NCBI RefSeq assembly: GCF_022557175.1
Contig: NZ_CP092915.1
Span: forward strand, 5,456,001-5,520,000
Reading direction: 5' to 3'
Source: Mycolicibacterium sp. YH-1
GTDB taxonomy: Bacteria > Actinomycetota > Actinomycetes > Mycobacteriales > Mycobacteriaceae
Length of the DNA stretch: 64,000 nt
The notes under the pieces are model-generated. The model ran no database searches. It was given only the letters and a program-made list of their open reading frames with translations, and was not told where the DNA came from. Below, in pieces: positions 47,241-55,941 of the stretch. The first letter of the stretch is position 1. The number at the start of each line of letters is the position of its first letter. The position numbers and the translations under genes were made by a program.

Positions 47241-48566
47241 ATGGACACGAACAGTAGCGCCGAAGTCGGTGTGCGCCATTCTCGAACAACATCACCTCGA
47301 GCCCCCGCGTGGTTCTCGCCGGCCGTCTTGATCATGGCCCCGGTGATCATGTCGTTCGTCGGGTGGTCGGCGTTGGTCGCCAGGCAACGGCTTGGAGGAC
47401 CGCAGGCCGCCTCCGAGGCGTTGACGGGGTTTTCGGTCCCCGCTCCGGCAAGCGGTCGAGGCATCGCACTACTTCTGCTGTGGTACTGCGCGATAGTGAT
47501 GGTGTCGATGGTCGGTTTCTGGCTCGGCACACATCGCTCGCGGCCTACCTCCGGCGACCAGCACACGAACACCGCCTGGTTCGAGAGGCGTTATTTCTTT
47601 GTCCTTCTCGCGGCCGGTGCGATCGGAGTCGGCTACTCGTTCTTCAAGGTGGGTGGCATCGCCGCGATCGTCGATTCACTGTGCGAGCAGACCGCCAACG
47701 ATTTCAGCAATGCACTCTCGGGATTCGCGGGCCCGCAGACGCTGCGATACGCCACGATCCTTGCTGCGCCGATTGGTGTGTACCTGTGGCGCAAGAAGGT
47801 CATCGGCTGGCCGTACATGGTGGCGGCCGTGCTGCTGTTGGTCGCTAACTCCATGATCGCCTCCCGTCTCGCGCTTCTCATGGCCTGCGCGGTCTATCTG
47901 GCCGCTTGGGTGAGAGGTCGCGAGCCACGACGAACAGGCGGCGCATCTGCGATGCGCAGGTGGGTCGCGGTCGCACTGATCGTGCTGAGTGGGTTCGCAG
48001 TTCTCACAGCACTCAACTACTTCCGTAACGCGAACTACTACCGGGAGGCCGGAGTCACGAATCCGGTCGCGATGAACCTGTACCAGACAGGGGCATACCT
48101 GGCCGTCCCAGCGCAGATCTCCCTTGGGGTGGCGGACGCCGTGATGGGCGGCTCCTGGGAGAACGAGGGCGGTGCAGTGACCTCGCTGGCCGCCGTTCAG
48201 CCCACTTTCCTGCAGTTCAACAAGGTCGCCAAGGACGACAGCTGGAAGCAGGCATCGGTCTACGGGTACTCGGTGACCTTCGCCGGAAACTTCTTCACCA
48301 ATTCGGTTTTCGCCGACACCTACGCCGAGCACGGGATCTGGGGCTGGCTCTACACCATCGTGGCGTATGGCTTCGCCGGCTACGCCTTCGCGCGCATCTT
48401 CAGTTTCAGCCCAGTACTCGCCGCATCGGCCGGCGTGGTGGCTTACTGCTTCCTCGAGGTATGGCGCGTGCAGATTCTGATCTACGGCATCGTCATCTTC
48501 CTCTTGCTGCTGACGGCCGGGAGCGCGTTCCTCGCCACCAGGCTGCGACCGCCTACTGACAGGTGA
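47241..48566 (+). CDS. Wzy-like O-antigen/exopolysaccharide polymerase
   Basis: 441 residues from the ATG at 47241, after AGTTAGGA; the much longer upstream frame lies in the wrong frame of the flippase gene and was rejected. About 10 transmembrane segments, and one large extracytoplasmic loop (about residues 255-345: ALNYFRNANYYREAGVTNPVAMNLYQTGAYL to SWKQASVYGYSVTFAGNFFTNSVF) that ends with DTYAEHGIWGW, a pattern common in O-antigen ligase/polymerase proteins. It links repeat units on the outer face of the membrane. Its end overlaps the convergent beta-helix gene by 14 bp. Confidence 0.78.
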   Translation: MDTNSSAEVGVRHSRTTSPRAPAWFSPAVLIMAPVIMSFVGWSALVARQRLGGPQAASEALTGFSVPAPASGRGIALLLLWYCAIVMVSMVGFWLGTHRSRPTSGDQHTNTAWFERRYFFVLLAAGAIGVGYSFFKVGGIAAIVDSLCEQTANDFSNALSGFAGPQTLRYATILAAPIGVYLWRKKVIGWPYMVAAVLLLVANSMIASRLALLMACAVYLAAWVRGREPRRTGGASAMRRWVAVALIVLSGFAVLTALNYFRNANYYREAGVTNPVAMNLYQTGAYLAVPAQISLGVADAVMGGSWENEGGAVTSLAAVQPTFLQFNKVAKDDSWKQASVYGYSVTFAGNFFTNSVFADTYAEHGIWGWLYTIVAYGFAGYAFARIFSFSPVLAASAGVVAYCFLEVWRVQILIYGIVIFLLLLTAGSAFLATRLRPPTDR

Positions 48567-50127
48567 TCGCCGATGTGCCCAGCGGTGGTGTGAGCTTGAG
48601 GCTTCCGATGGCGACCGGCATTTCGCGGAAGTCGTCACCGCACTGTTCGGTGGCGGACATCGAGACGGCATTCCACGAGGTGGGGGCCGCCGACCAATCG
48701 ATTTCCAGCTCGGCGATGACACCGTCGGAGGCATCCAGCGATACACACGGTGCCGCGGTGCCCTCAGGCTGTTCGGATGCACTGATCGTCACCGCGAGGC
48801 GGTCGACCGCGAGCTGCCTGGCCTCCACGGTCTTGAAGGCCACGACCGGCTCCGCATGCCGAATCGACACGTGGCCAAGGGAGACCCCATTTGCCTGGAC
48901 GATTCCCACGCCGCCGTTGCCGCCCGTCGTCGAGGTCGACGAAATGCTGCAGTCGTCGATTCGCAGACCGCTCACCCTGTGTTCGGCCAGCGATTCAGCC
49001 CGAACCGACCAGTTGTCGCAACCGTCGACCTTGGCGTCGCCGATGTGTATGTCGAACTCTCGGAAGCTCTTATCACCGGAGGCTCCCGGCCTTGCCAGCA
49101 GATGAATACCGGTGTCACAGTCGGTGGCAGTGACATCGTCGACGCGAACCGCACGGCTGGCTACGTAATTCCAACCGACGTCCGTACCCGGGGCCGCGGA
49201 GTCGACCATCACCGCGGCGCCGGATCGCACGCCGCCGACTCGAAGGTCACCGATTGTCACGCGGTTCGCTCCCGCGATACGAACCCCATTCGCCCGGCCG
49301 CGAACGATGTCGACGTCCTTGACGACGACGTCCGTGTTCGACCAGTCGGTCAGAGCGGGGAACGAGAAGGTTTGTGCGGTTTGGTCGAAGGAGAATTGGC
49401 GGGCGAAGTACGTCACCAACGCCAATCCATCGTCGCCGGCGTCGACCGCGGTGTAGTCCTCGATCCTGGCTTGTCGACACGCGTTGAAGTGGAGGCCGTC
49501 CGCCCGACTGTCAATTACCCGGAGCCCAGCGATGCTGATGTCGGACACCCCCATCATGATCACCCCGGCCTGCGGACTCCGCCGAATTACGCAGTCCGAC
49601 AGTGTAAGGCTGGACACTTCTCTTCGAGGCCCTGACCATCCGGCCGGCAGCGCTCCCCCGTGGGCGGGACAGCCAACCACCCTGATGCCGTCGCCGATCG
49701 ATCGTTTCGCATCGGACACCCACCGAATGTTCACATTGCGCAGAGAGATTCGCGACGCGGGCCCACGGACCAGGAGGCCGTGGCTGGTGCCCGTCCGTGC
49801 GGTCTCGTCGACGTTGTCCATCAGGAGCTCGGCCCCGGCGTCGAACTGGACATCAACGTCGGACACACCAGTGATGACGATGGCCGCTGATCCATCAGGA
49901 CGACGCTGCGCGAAACGGTATGTCCCTGGCGGGAAGTACAGTGTGCCGCCAGAACGTAGTGCCGCCGCAGCAGCCTGGATTGCCCGCGAATCATCGGCGG
50001 CCCCGTCCCCCCTTGCGCCGAACTTCCTGACATCGACGACGGTGCTCCCGCCGAGCTGGCAGCCCGCCAGAACGGCCAACGCGGCCGCGGCAGGCGCGCC
50101 CATGATGAGCCGGCGCCTCGAGGTCAT
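48553..50127 (-). CDS. Secreted right-handed beta-helix lipoprotein (pectate-lyase-like)
   Basis: 524 residues. The N-terminus MTSRRRLIMGAPAAAALAVLAGCQLGG combines a twin-arginine-like start with a lipobox (LAGC, Cys23), so it is a lipid-anchored surface protein. The body begins DVRKFGARGDGAADDSRAIQAAAAAL, the signature of pectate-lyase-superfamily/GH28-like beta-helices, and continues with repeating rungs (VSSLTLSDCVIRRSP, ISIAGLRVIDSRADGLHFNACRQARIEDYTAVDAGDDGLALVTY). It may cleave, epimerise or bind the polymer made by the cluster. Close paralogue of the gene at 55942-58581. Confidence 0.82.
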   Translation of the reverse strand: MTSRRRLIMGAPAAAALAVLAGCQLGGSTVVDVRKFGARGDGAADDSRAIQAAAAALRSGGTLYFPPGTYRFAQRRPDGSAAIVITGVSDVDVQFDAGAELLMDNVDETARTGTSHGLLVRGPASRISLRNVNIRWVSDAKRSIGDGIRVVGCPAHGGALPAGWSGPRREVSSLTLSDCVIRRSPQAGVIMMGVSDISIAGLRVIDSRADGLHFNACRQARIEDYTAVDAGDDGLALVTYFARQFSFDQTAQTFSFPALTDWSNTDVVVKDVDIVRGRANGVRIAGANRVTIGDLRVGGVRSGAAVMVDSAAPGTDVGWNYVASRAVRVDDVTATDCDTGIHLLARPGASGDKSFREFDIHIGDAKVDGCDNWSVRAESLAEHRVSGLRIDDCSISSTSTTGGNGGVGIVQANGVSLGHVSIRHAEPVVAFKTVEARQLAVDRLAVTISASEQPEGTAAPCVSLDASDGVIAELEIDWSAAPTSWNAVSMSATEQCGDDFREMPVAIGSLKLTPPLGTSAITCQ

Positions 50128-50132
50128 GACGG

Positions 50133-51275
50133 TCAGCTCGCGACCAGGTCGGCACAGATTGCGTCGGCGGCCAGTGTCGGGCAGATCTGCTGCTGACGTT
50201 TCAAGACATGAGCGTGGCCTCGCGCCGCGAGGTCCGCTCTTGCCACGTCGTCATCGCAGTACTTGCGCATCTGTTGCGCCAACGCGCCGCGGTCGTGGGG
50301 GTCGAAGTATTCGGCACCGTCGCCACACGTTTCGCGAAGGACCGGGATATTCGACGACAGAACAGCCGTATGGGAGGCCATGGCCTCCAACGGAGGCAAT
50401 CCCGCGCCCTCATATAGCGACGGCATGACCAACAGGTCCGCCGACGCGACCAGCGCACGTAGTACCGAGAAGTCGAGTTGCCCCATGAGCACCACCCGGT
50501 CCCCGTGGTCCTCCGCGAGTCGGCGAACTCGCTCGTCTAGCGTCCGCACGGATGCCCCTCCCCCAGCGATCACCAACTTGTGGGGAATGGTCTCAGCCAG
50601 GTCGGAGAATGCATCGAGCAGAAGTGGAAGGTTCTTGTACCGCTTCGTGTTTCCCACATAGAGCAGATAACGACCGTCCACCGGCGACAGACTCGGATCG
50701 GCGGGCTCCAACCAGACCTCGTCCACCGGGATCGGTGTCACCTGAACCCGGGCGGAGGCCACGATGCTCGTCAACGTCGCGGCGGTGGCTTCTGACGGTG
50801 TGAAGATCCGGCGACACGACCGCGCGTCAGCCCTGAGCATCGCGCGTGCGTACAAGCGGTACGCCAGGCTCTGTCCGCTAATCGCCTGCGGCAGGACGTG
50901 AATGGTGTCGTGCACCGTGACATAGGTCAACATTCGGCGATTACCAGGCAGCAACCGGGCCACCGGGTAGGGGTAGTGCGGCAGCCAAACCGCCCGGGGT
51001 CGCACCGTGTCGAATGCCTGACGCCACGCCAGCTGTTCGGCAGCGGAGTACATCGTGGCTGACGCTGGCGACGCGACGACGACATCGGTGCTGGGCCGAA
51101 GTGCGGGCAGGGTGTCCTGGCCTGCCAGGACCGCTAGGGACAGTCCGTGCCGAGACGCGGCCTCCTCCAGGTGAGGAAGTTGAGTGCGAATGTAGGTACC
51201 AATGCCGCTCTGGCACACATGCCGGGCATCGAACATGAGGTCGACGGGACGGCCACTCGTTCTGGCTTCTGGCAC
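50133..51275 (-). CDS. Glycosyltransferase, GT4 family (second)
   Basis: 380 residues. The N-terminal domain has LMFDARHVCQSGIGTYIRTQLPHL. The middle has VTVHDTIHVLPQAISGQS and FTPSEATAATL. The donor domain has YLLYVGNTKRYKNLPLLLDAF and VVLMGQLDFSVLRALVASADLLVMPSLYEGAGLPPLEAMASHTAVLSSNIPVL with the E-x7-E pair. It resembles mannosyltransferases of capsule clusters. It starts upstream of the beta-helix lipoprotein with only 5 bp between them, so the two form a minus-strand unit. Confidence 0.9.
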   Translation of the reverse strand: MPEARTSGRPVDLMFDARHVCQSGIGTYIRTQLPHLEEAASRHGLSLAVLAGQDTLPALRPSTDVVVASPASATMYSAAEQLAWRQAFDTVRPRAVWLPHYPYPVARLLPGNRRMLTYVTVHDTIHVLPQAISGQSLAYRLYARAMLRADARSCRRIFTPSEATAATLTSIVASARVQVTPIPVDEVWLEPADPSLSPVDGRYLLYVGNTKRYKNLPLLLDAFSDLAETIPHKLVIAGGGASVRTLDERVRRLAEDHGDRVVLMGQLDFSVLRALVASADLLVMPSLYEGAGLPPLEAMASHTAVLSSNIPVLRETCGDGAEYFDPHDRGALAQQMRKYCDDDVARADLAARGHAHVLKRQQQICPTLAADAICADLVAS

Positions 51276-51421
51276 ATGCCCTCCTGGTCATAGGCCGCGA
51301 TCCTCAGCCGTGGCTCCAAGGCTACGTCGCTGATGGCCCATCCGAACCTCTTTGCATCCGGTGACTATTCGTAGGGCCGGGCACTACCACCAGACCTGCC
51401 AAGTTCAGATAACGTGTCCGA

Positions 51422-52141
51422 GTGACCAGCGGCCCTGCATCGTTCGACGAGTGGCTCAACCGCGTGCTCGCGGAGCTCGCGCGCGAAGCCAGCGAGGAAG
51501 TCGAGACCTACATCGCTCGCGCCGTGGCATCACGGATGGTGGCCGACCGGAGACGCACCGACAGCGGCCCGGTCGACGAGCTCCTGGCCCACCTCGCCGA
51601 GGCCGGAGTGTTTGCCGATACTGCGATGCCGAACATTTCGGCCGCGATAACCGACCCGGACCGACTGCGCTCGCTGTATGCCACCGAGCTGTTGGACTCC
51701 CCTCCGGAGGCGATCTACGACCGGATCACCCGCGCGGCCGCCGACGCGCTCGACGCTCCATTCGCCCTGGTGACGTTGGTCGACGCCGACCGGCAATTCT
51801 TCAAGAGTTCGGCCGGAATGGAGATCAGCTCTCCCGAGGAAAGGCAGACACCACTCAACAGATCGGTTTGTCAGTACGCCGTGGCAAATGGAGCGCCGTT
51901 GATCCTCGAGGACGCACGAGTTGATCCGGTGTTCAAGAACCATCCGGCGGTGCGCGACGGTACCGTCGTCGCCTACCTCGGCATACCCCTTGTCGATCAG
52001 GCCGGAATGGCCATCGGGACGCTATGCGTATTCGATACCAAGCCGCGACTTTGGGGCACCGGTCACGTTCAGGTGCTCAGCGATCTCGCAGCACTGGCCG
52101 CTGAACGGATTTTCGGCACCGGTGCCAGTCCAAACCGCTAA
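51422..52141 (+). CDS. GAF-domain protein
   Basis: 239 residues from a GTG at 51422. Residues 1-~75 are helical (FDEWLNRVLAELAREASEEVETYIARAVASRM). Residues ~85-235 form a GAF domain (RLRSLYATELLDSPPEAIYDRITRAAADALDAPFALVTLVDADRQFFKSSAG, RSVCQYAVANGAPLILEDARVDPVFKNHPAVRDGTVVAYLGIPL). There is no kinase, cyclase or DNA-binding domain. It is probably a small-ligand or redox sensor that acts through a partner. Its placement just before the sugar-transferase operon suggests control of polymer synthesis, which is inference only. Confidence 0.82.
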   Translation: MTSGPASFDEWLNRVLAELAREASEEVETYIARAVASRMVADRRRTDSGPVDELLAHLAEAGVFADTAMPNISAAITDPDRLRSLYATELLDSPPEAIYDRITRAAADALDAPFALVTLVDADRQFFKSSAGMEISSPEERQTPLNRSVCQYAVANGAPLILEDARVDPVFKNHPAVRDGTVVAYLGIPLVDQAGMAIGTLCVFDTKPRLWGTGHVQVLSDLAALAAERIFGTGASPNR

Positions 52142-52283
52142 ATAGCGGATACTCAGCAAATTCGAATTATTAAGCCGTTCAGTATTTTTAACAAATTCTG
52201 CGACCCGCCGTTTGATTTGACTGCGTGGTCCGCGCAGCCCACCTAGAGTCGAATCTCTCAGATCCGTCCAGGGGATTGGCTGC
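52142..52283 (+). promoter_or_regulatory. AT-rich promoter region ahead of the polyprenyl-phosphate sugar transferase
   Basis: The part from about 52142 to 52200 is strongly AT-rich for this genome, with runs such as TATTTTTAACAAATT. It could be a binding zone for the nucleoid protein Lsr2, which prefers AT-rich DNA. A TTGACT at 52218-52223 and a TAGAGT at 52245-52250 are present, but their 21-bp spacing is too long for a normal promoter. Confidence 0.4.
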
Positions 52284-53822
52284 ATGCAACTAGACGTGAA
52301 GGCCACGGCTCACGGAGAGCCGCGGCAACGGCTCGCGGCGCCGCGGTCGCAGGGCGCCACATCGCCGATCCGCCACGAGGTAGCGGCCTCGCCTCGCTTC
52401 ATCGAGCGCTTGCGCGAGGAGTCGGGATACGTGGCACTCACTGTGGGACTGGACATCTGGGCGGCATTCTGGGCAGTGCTGATAGCTCAGTGGTGGGTTC
52501 CGGGCCCTGTCGACGAGCGCAACATGGCCCTGATTTCGTGGATCTTCGTGCCGGTTGTCGTGATCATCCTGGCCACCCGGTCGTTGTACCGGCGGAGGCT
52601 CAACCACAGCGTCCTCGACGACTTCGAACCAGTGGAGACATCGGTCGCCGTCGGGACACTGGCGACGTTGACGATAATGCTGCTGCTGGTGCCTCCCCTC
52701 CAGATTGGTGACGTTGTCGTACCCTACGTTCGCCCCAGCGAATTGATGCTGCGGATATGGGTGTGCGCCGCAATTCTGATCCCCGCGGTTCGTCTGGTCA
52801 GATCACTCGCGGAGCGGTATCTGCGGCGCAAGCACCGCTTCGGGTCACTGGCTCTGATCATCGGCTCCGGTCCGATCGCCCATCAGCTCATCACACGGAT
52901 GCGCCAGGTGCCCGATTACGGCTTGCATCCCGTCGGATTGCTCGACGACGTACGACTCAGCGACGGCGACCCGCTCGACGTGAAGTACTTCGGGACCACC
53001 GACAACCTCGAGACCGCCGCCCGTGCCACCGGCGCAACCGAACTCATCATCGCGCCGTCCTCGGTGTCCGACGAGCATTTGGCGCGTACCGCCCAGCTAG
53101 CTCAGAACCTCGGAATGCGGGTCCGCGTGGTTCCGCGACTCATGGACGCCGTGGGCGGCGGTGCCAGGGTTGAGCATCTGGGCGGCGTGCCCTTGATGGT
53201 GCTGTCCCGCGTCGATCCCAAGGGTTGGCAGTTCGCCATCAAGCATGCCTCTGACCGGATGGCCGCGGCTCTGGGACTCCTACTCATATCGCCCGTGTTC
53301 ATCGCGCTGGCGGTCATGGTCAAGATCAGCTCGCCGGGTCCGATCTTCTTCAGTCAGGAACGCATCGGTCGCGACGGAAAGGTCTTCGGCTGCCTCAAGT
53401 TCCGCAGCATGCGCCCTCCGGATCCGGCGAAGTCCAGCTTCGAATTGAAGGCGGGAGCGGCGCCTGGTGGCGTGGAGGGCGACGATCGGCGCACGCGGAT
53501 CGGCAAGATCATGCGCAAGACGTCTTTGGATGAGTTGCCCCAGCTGCTCAACGTGTTGCGGGGCGAGATGAGCCTGGTCGGCCCACGTCCCGAGCGACCG
53601 GAGTACGTCGAACTGTTCGAAATGCAGATCCGGCGCTATGGCGACCGACACAGGGTGCGGGCCGGCATCACGGGCTGGGCCCAGGTACACGGGCTTCGGG
53701 GACAGACCTCGATCGCAGACCGGGCCGAATTCGACAACTACTACATCGAGAACTGGTCACTGAAACTGGATTTCAAGATCCTGGTGCTGACCGTGCTGGC
53801 GGTGCTGAAGAGCGCGGAATGA
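52284..53822 (+). CDS. Exopolysaccharide polyprenyl-glycosylphosphotransferase (WbaP/WcaJ type)
   Basis: 512 residues. Several N-terminal transmembrane helices (about 45-175), a CoA-binding-like Rossmann domain (SLALIIGSGPIAHQLITRMRQVPDYGLHPVGLLDD), then a re-entrant helix and the cytosolic catalytic domain of bacterial sugar transferases: SPGPIFFSQERIGRDGKVFGCLKFRSM, MRKTSLDELPQLLNVLRGEMSLVGPRPERPEYVE, RHRVRAGITGWAQVHGLRGQTS. It transfers a sugar-1-phosphate to decaprenyl/undecaprenyl phosphate, the first step of repeat-unit assembly. Its stop overlaps the next start (ATGA). Confidence 0.93.
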   Translation: MQLDVKATAHGEPRQRLAAPRSQGATSPIRHEVAASPRFIERLREESGYVALTVGLDIWAAFWAVLIAQWWVPGPVDERNMALISWIFVPVVVIILATRSLYRRRLNHSVLDDFEPVETSVAVGTLATLTIMLLLVPPLQIGDVVVPYVRPSELMLRIWVCAAILIPAVRLVRSLAERYLRRKHRFGSLALIIGSGPIAHQLITRMRQVPDYGLHPVGLLDDVRLSDGDPLDVKYFGTTDNLETAARATGATELIIAPSSVSDEHLARTAQLAQNLGMRVRVVPRLMDAVGGGARVEHLGGVPLMVLSRVDPKGWQFAIKHASDRMAAALGLLLISPVFIALAVMVKISSPGPIFFSQERIGRDGKVFGCLKFRSMRPPDPAKSSFELKAGAAPGGVEGDDRRTRIGKIMRKTSLDELPQLLNVLRGEMSLVGPRPERPEYVELFEMQIRRYGDRHRVRAGITGWAQVHGLRGQTSIADRAEFDNYYIENWSLKLDFKILVLTVLAVLKSAE

Positions 53823-54502
53823 CGTCGCCAGGTAAGGGCGGGCTACCGATGCGTCATGAGCCGGCTCACGTGGGGTTGATTCCCGACGGGTTGCGGCGGT
53901 GGGCGGATGGAAACGGCGTCACCTTGACCGACGCGTACCTGCGCGGTGCGGAGAAGGTCGTAGAAATACTCCTGGCCTTGAGACGAAACGGCGTCCAGAC
54001 GGTTTCGGTGTACAACTTGAGCCGTGCGAACCTGGCGCGCCACGACGCCGAGCTGGATGCGGTGTACACCGCATCGATCCACTTCTTCACCACGTTGATT
54101 CCTGCTCACTTCGACTCCGCCACCTGCAGTGTGCGGTTGCACGGTGATCGAAAGCTGCTGCCGCAGCACTACCTTGCAGCCGCGCAAGGGCTGGAACGAT
54201 CGATGACCGGTGACGATTTCCAGATCAATGTGCTCTCTGCCTATGACGCGGGTGACGAACTGCGGGCCGCCCATCATCGAGCCCAGCGAGAAGGATGTGA
54301 TATCGACGCTGCGTTCGAGATCGGCGAGGTTGACCTGGTGATCCGAACCACGCCGGAGCCACTGCTCAGTGGGTTTCTGCCGTTGCAGAGCCAGTACGCG
54401 CAGCTGATCTTCCTGACCACGCCGCTCAACGACTTGGAGTCACGGGACATCGATGATCTCATCGCCGACTATCGGCGCTTCCCGCAGCGTCGGGGGCGGT
54501 AG
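53819..54502 (+). CDS. Divergent cis-prenyltransferase (UppS-fold) homologue
   Basis: 227 residues; starts at the ATG overlapping the preceding stop. The pattern follows UppS: HVGLIPDGLRRWADGNGV (catalytic Asp23 kept, but the standard DGNGRWA is DGLRRWA), VYNLSRANLARHDAELDAVYTA for YxFSxENW, VRLHGDRKLLP, AYDAGDELRAA where UppS has YGGRxE, and DLVIRTTPEPLLSGFLPLQSQYAQLIFL for DLLIRTSGExRLSNFLLWQ. Several substrate-binding residues are thus altered. It may synthesise a special polyprenyl carrier, or act as a terpene-type enzyme such as Rv3378c, which shares this fold. Coupled to the sugar transferase gene. Confidence 0.8.
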   Translation: MTSPGKGGLPMRHEPAHVGLIPDGLRRWADGNGVTLTDAYLRGAEKVVEILLALRRNGVQTVSVYNLSRANLARHDAELDAVYTASIHFFTTLIPAHFDSATCSVRLHGDRKLLPQHYLAAAQGLERSMTGDDFQINVLSAYDAGDELRAAHHRAQREGCDIDAAFEIGEVDLVIRTTPEPLLSGFLPLQSQYAQLIFLTTPLNDLESRDIDDLIADYRRFPQRRGR

Positions 54503-54507
54503 CACCA

Positions 54508-55905
54508 GTGGAGCCGCAGAGGAATCCATTGATCATCGGTGCCGGCCCTGCCGGACTCACCGCCGCTCTCACACTGGCGAGAAACGGAGTCACGCCGCGC
54601 ATCTACGAGGCCTCGGAGCACGTCGGTGGCCTGGCGCGAACGCCGCGCGATGGCGAGTGGCGCATTGATCCCGGGGGTCATCGGTTCTTCACAAGGCACA
54701 AAGAGGTCTTAGACCTCTGGAACTCCCTGCTTGCCCCCGACGACTGGATCTCCGTGCGTCGGCGCTCCGCCATGCTCGTCAACGGTCACTATGTGCGGTA
54801 TCCGCTCAGTGGCCGCGATCTGTTGACGCAGATGGGATATTGGCGTGGACTGCACGGCCTGAGCAGCCTTCTGCGGTCCCGCATTGGGCGCGGGATGCGG
54901 CGAATCGGCGATTCGGCAAATTTCCGCGAGTGGGGCACAGACGAATTCGGGCACTACTGGTACCGCCTGTTCTTCGACGGCTATGTCCGCAAGACGTGGT
55001 TGGCCGACCCCAACGAGATCACGAGTGACTGGGCGAACCAGCGGATAAAGCCGATCAACTGGCATTCGAGAAGGGAGCGGGATGCCGTCGACCATGACGT
55101 GTACAGATACCCCCGGCTCGGGCCCGGCCAAGTCTGGGAAGCCGCCTCCGCGGCTTTGATCGATCTGGGCATCGTGCCCTCGCTTGGTTCACGGGTCGTC
55201 AAGATTCGAGCCGACCGCACATGCTGGACAGTCGAACTGGAGAATGGCGACACTGCGTCCGGCGACGCCGTGTTCTCGAGCATGCCGCTGCGCTTGCTCG
55301 TGGGCGCCCTTGAGCCCGAGCCGCCCAGGCATATCCGCGTGGCGGCCGAAGCGCTCAAACATCGCGCCCTCATCACCGTCGCCGTCGCCCTTCGGAGACG
55401 GTACGACATTCCCTTCAACTGGGTGTACACACCCGGTGAGGCCTTTCAGGCGGGTCGGATTCAGAACTACAGCCACTGGTCGAGCGAACTCTCTCCGAAG
55501 GACTGGGATGGCACGTACCTCGGATTCGAATACTTCATCACTCCGGACCGCGAGTTGTGGACTGCCGACGACGAACACTTGAGAAGTCTTGCCGAAGCTG
55601 ATCTTCACGCTCTCGGCATCGATAGCTCACTGATCGAGCGAGTCATGGTCGTGCGGTCACATTTCGCTTACCCGATCAGCGACCCGGCTCGGGATCGAAG
55701 TGTCGCCCTCGTTCGGGACTATCTGCGCGAGACCCACCCGACTCTGCACCCGGTCGGGCGCAACGGCATGCACCGCTACGACAACCAAGACCATGCGATG
55801 TTGAGCGCCATGCACAGCGTCGCCCGATACTTCGGTGAGGATGTGGATCCCTGGCAGGTCAACACGGACCGCAGTTACCACGAATCCGGGGTACTGAAGA
55901 AGTAG
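54508..55905 (+). CDS. FAD-dependent oxidoreductase (UGM/HemY-like) of the exopolysaccharide cluster
   Basis: 465 residues from a GTG at 54508. N-terminal FAD motif LIIGAGPAGLTAALTLARNGVTPRIYEASEHVGGLARTP followed by IDPGGHRFFTRHKEV, and a C-terminal NGMHRYDNQDHAMLSAMHSV FAD-contact segment. The family (NAD(P)-binding, amine-oxidase/UDP-galactopyranose-mutase-like) recurs in polysaccharide clusters. It could reduce or isomerise a sugar or a prenyl chain; its position 5 bp after the cis-prenyltransferase homologue suggests the lipid carrier. Substrate unknown. Confidence 0.8.
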   Translation: MEPQRNPLIIGAGPAGLTAALTLARNGVTPRIYEASEHVGGLARTPRDGEWRIDPGGHRFFTRHKEVLDLWNSLLAPDDWISVRRRSAMLVNGHYVRYPLSGRDLLTQMGYWRGLHGLSSLLRSRIGRGMRRIGDSANFREWGTDEFGHYWYRLFFDGYVRKTWLADPNEITSDWANQRIKPINWHSRRERDAVDHDVYRYPRLGPGQVWEAASAALIDLGIVPSLGSRVVKIRADRTCWTVELENGDTASGDAVFSSMPLRLLVGALEPEPPRHIRVAAEALKHRALITVAVALRRRYDIPFNWVYTPGEAFQAGRIQNYSHWSSELSPKDWDGTYLGFEYFITPDRELWTADDEHLRSLAEADLHALGIDSSLIERVMVVRSHFAYPISDPARDRSVALVRDYLRETHPTLHPVGRNGMHRYDNQDHAMLSAMHSVARYFGEDVDPWQVNTDRSYHESGVLKK

Positions 55906-55941
55906 TTCGTCGACTTCTCCTGCCCCACCCGGACTTCGAGT

